From Lachnoclostridium sp. UBA739 (lineage in GTDB: Bacteria; Bacillota_A; Clostridia; Lachnospirales; Lachnospiraceae): 5,576 nucleotides of DNA. The notes under the pieces were generated by a model that saw only the letters and a list, made by a program, of their open reading frames with translations, did no database searches and was not told where the DNA came from. Numbering within the stretch: position 1 is the first letter of the stretch; every line of letters starts with the position of its first letter. Positions 4,081 through 5,576 of the stretch are shown here, in pieces. The stretch is from contig DBKX01000284.1 of the NCBI GenBank assembly GCA_002297865.1, positions 1-5,576 on the forward strand, written 5' to 3'. Both the position numbers and the translations under genes were made by a program.

Positions 4081-5576
4081 ATGAAGATTAATAAAAGGAT
4101 CAGTAAAGTGTGCGCAATGGCTTTAAGTGCCAGCATGATTATGTCAGCAATGACAGGTATTACAGTAGATGCAGCATCATTTAACTATGGGGAAGCATTA
4201 AAAGATGGTGTTACATTCTATGATGCGAACAAATGTGGTAAAGATGCTGGAGAGAACAATGCATTTTCTTGGCGTGATGCTTGCCATGTTAATGATGGTA
4301 AAGATGTAGGTTTTGACCTAAGTGGTGGATATCATGACTGTGGTGACCATGTAAAATTCGGTATCACACAGGGCTATGCAGCAAGTGTTCTTGGATGGAG
4401 TTACTATTCATACAAAGACTCTTTCAAAAAAGCTGGTGCTGACACTAAAATGCTGGAAACATTAAAACATTTCTGCGATTACTTTATGAAATGCCATCCA
4501 AATATGTTTACCTTCTACTATCAATTAGGTGATGGTAACCAAGACCATGCTTATTGGGGGGCACCAGAAGCACAGGGCGACCGTCAGACAATGTTCAAAG
4601 TAGATAACAGCAGTGCAGGTTCTGATGTATGTGGTGAAGCAGCTGCAGCATTAGCACTTATGTACTTAAATACAGATGATTCTGCATACGGAGCAAAATG
4701 CTTAACAAATGCAAAATCTCTTTATGCATTAGGAAAATCCAAATTAGGCTTAAGCCAAGGACAGAGCTTCTATACATCTTCTAGCTATGAAGATGATTTA
4801 GCTTGGGCAGCAGTTTGGTTATATAAAGCAACTGGAGAAGCTAGTTACTTACAAGATGCAAAGAATTACTTAAATACAGGTAAGGGAATTCATCAGGATG
4901 AATGGACTATGTGCTGGGATAACATGTGGACACCAGCAGAAATTATGATGTATGATATCACAAAAGATTCTGCATATATTAATGCTGTTAAGCACAATAT
5001 CGATTACTGGATTAAAGACGTACCAACTACTTCTGGTGGATTAAAATATCTTACTCAATGGGGATGTTTAAGATACTCTGCAGCTCAGTCAATGGTTGCA
5101 ATCGAGTACTACGGATTGACAAAAGATGAATCTGCTAAGAGCTTTGCTACAAAACAGATTAATTACATCTTAGGAGACAACCCAAGCAACTATTCCTTTA
5201 TTGTTGGATTTGGAGACAAATATCCAAAACATCCACATCATAGAGCAGCAAACGGATATACATATGCTGACAGCGGAAATTTAAAAGAAGCAAAACACGT
5301 ATTATTAGGTGCGTTAGTTGGTGGACCAAGTACAATGGGTGATAACTATCAGGATAATGCACAGGATTACACTGCATCTGAAGTTGGTATTGATTACAAT
5401 GCTGGTTTCGTTGGAGCAGTTGCAGGTCTTATTGCAGATGGAGCAATCTCCGTACAGCCAAGTGAGAAACCAAAATCAAGTGTATCACCATCACCAAGCG
5501 TAAAGCCATCACCAAGTGTAGCACCAAGTGAAAAGCCATCACCAAGTATAGCACCAAGTGAAAAGCCATCACCAAG
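4081..5576 (+). CDS. Secreted family 9 glycoside hydrolase (cellulase), C-terminus beyond the right edge
   Basis: It probably hydrolyses beta-1,4-glucan (cellulose) outside the cell. The 498 visible residues comprise a signal peptide (1-31, basic KINKR, hydrophobic core, likely cut VDA/A), a complete GH9 catalytic domain (about 33-457) and the start of a Pro/Ser/Lys linker (from about 460). The GGYHDCGDHVKFG block (82-94) holds the Asp pair that activates water (D86, D89). SFIVGFGDKYPKHPHHR (372-388) fits the first GH9 signature. DYTASEVGIDYNAGF (429-443) is the second, with E434 as predicted catalytic acid. No Ig-like domain precedes the catalytic domain, and no CBM3c is joined directly to it; the linker implies further modules, probably carbohydrate binding, off the window. 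No dockerin is visible. Nine cysteines in the catalytic domain is many for a secreted enzyme. The start at 4081 has AAAGGAGG five bases upstream. The gene appears monocistronic at its 5' side. Confidence 0.95.
   Translation, partial: MKINKRISKVCAMALSASMIMSAMTGITVDAASFNYGEALKDGVTFYDANKCGKDAGENNAFSWRDACHVNDGKDVGFDLSGGYHDCGDHVKFGITQGYAASVLGWSYYSYKDSFKKAGADTKMLETLKHFCDYFMKCHPNMFTFYYQLGDGNQDHAYWGAPEAQGDRQTMFKVDNSSAGSDVCGEAAAALALMYLNTDDSAYGAKCLTNAKSLYALGKSKLGLSQGQSFYTSSSYEDDLAWAAVWLYKATGEASYLQDAKNYLNTGKGIHQDEWTMCWDNMWTPAEIMMYDITKDSAYINAVKHNIDYWIKDVPTTSGGLKYLTQWGCLRYSAAQSMVAIEYYGLTKDESAKSFATKQINYILGDNPSNYSFIVGFGDKYPKHPHHRAANGYTYADSGNLKEAKHVLLGALVGGPSTMGDNYQDNAQDYTASEVGIDYNAGFVGAVAGLIADGAISVQPSEKPKSSVSPSPSVKPSPSVAPSEKPSPSIAPSEKPSP
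5503..5576 (+). repeat. 30-bp tandem repeat encoding the cellulase linker
   Basis: Two units (5503-5532 and 5533-5562) differ at one base, which changes Val to Ile, and a third unit is cut by the window end after 14 bases. Each encodes ten residues of the form KPSPS(V/I)APSE. A degenerate Pro/Ser stretch (5461-5502) precedes them. Such linkers are flexible spacers between catalytic and binding modules, and near-identical units suggest recent expansion by slippage or recombination. Confidence 0.85.

Noticed and set aside
5318..5503. Plus-strand 61-codon open frame near the right end
   Set aside because: It is a second-frame shadow of the GH9 gene, which carries the catalytic Glu motif in the true frame there.

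Overview
The window is AT-rich DNA with the codon use, strong GGAGG-type ribosome binding sites and gene families of a Clostridia/Lachnospirales-type Firmicute, probably a cellulolytic anaerobe. The evidence is a DUF4317 protein (a family largely seen in Clostridia), a PdaA-type peptidoglycan deacetylase, a DUF374-type acyltransferase and a secreted family 9 glycoside hydrolase (GH9). Genus is an inference; I cannot name the species.

Left part, minus strand (1-2118). Two genes read leftwards as separate transcription units. A DUF4317 gene (1-1068, running off the left edge) has its own promoter. Upstream of it lies a membrane-anchored polysaccharide deacetylase (1234-2118), closed by an intrinsic terminator at 1157-1192.

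Middle part, plus strand (2183-3531). A small three-helix membrane protein of unknown function (2217-2765) is divergent from the deacetylase. Its promoter is so close to the ATG that the mRNA is probably leaderless. A long hairpin follows it, and the promoter of the next gene is threaded through that hairpin. The next gene (2881-3531, GTG start) encodes a divergent DUF374/lysophospholipid-acyltransferase-like protein.

Right part (3532-5576). A gap of about 550 bp carries no convincing intact gene, only a possible coding remnant (3702-3866) and then the control region of the last gene: an 11-bp-spaced direct repeat, a TATAAT box without a recognisable -35, a leader hairpin and a strong ribosome binding site. 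The last gene (4081 to beyond the right edge) is a secreted GH9 cellulase, with signal peptide, complete catalytic domain and the start of a repetitive Pro/Ser linker that leads to unseen C-terminal modules.

The genes do not form one pathway. Deacetylase, membrane protein and acyltransferase all touch the cell envelope, whereas the cellulase is a separately controlled extracellular plant-polysaccharide enzyme. I see no mobile element, CRISPR array, tRNA or rRNA, and no clear new multi-gene system. The points most worth checking are the apparent leaderless gene, the promoter-in-hairpin arrangement, the candidate activator site before the cellulase, and sequence departures in the acyltransferase and GH9 active-site motifs.
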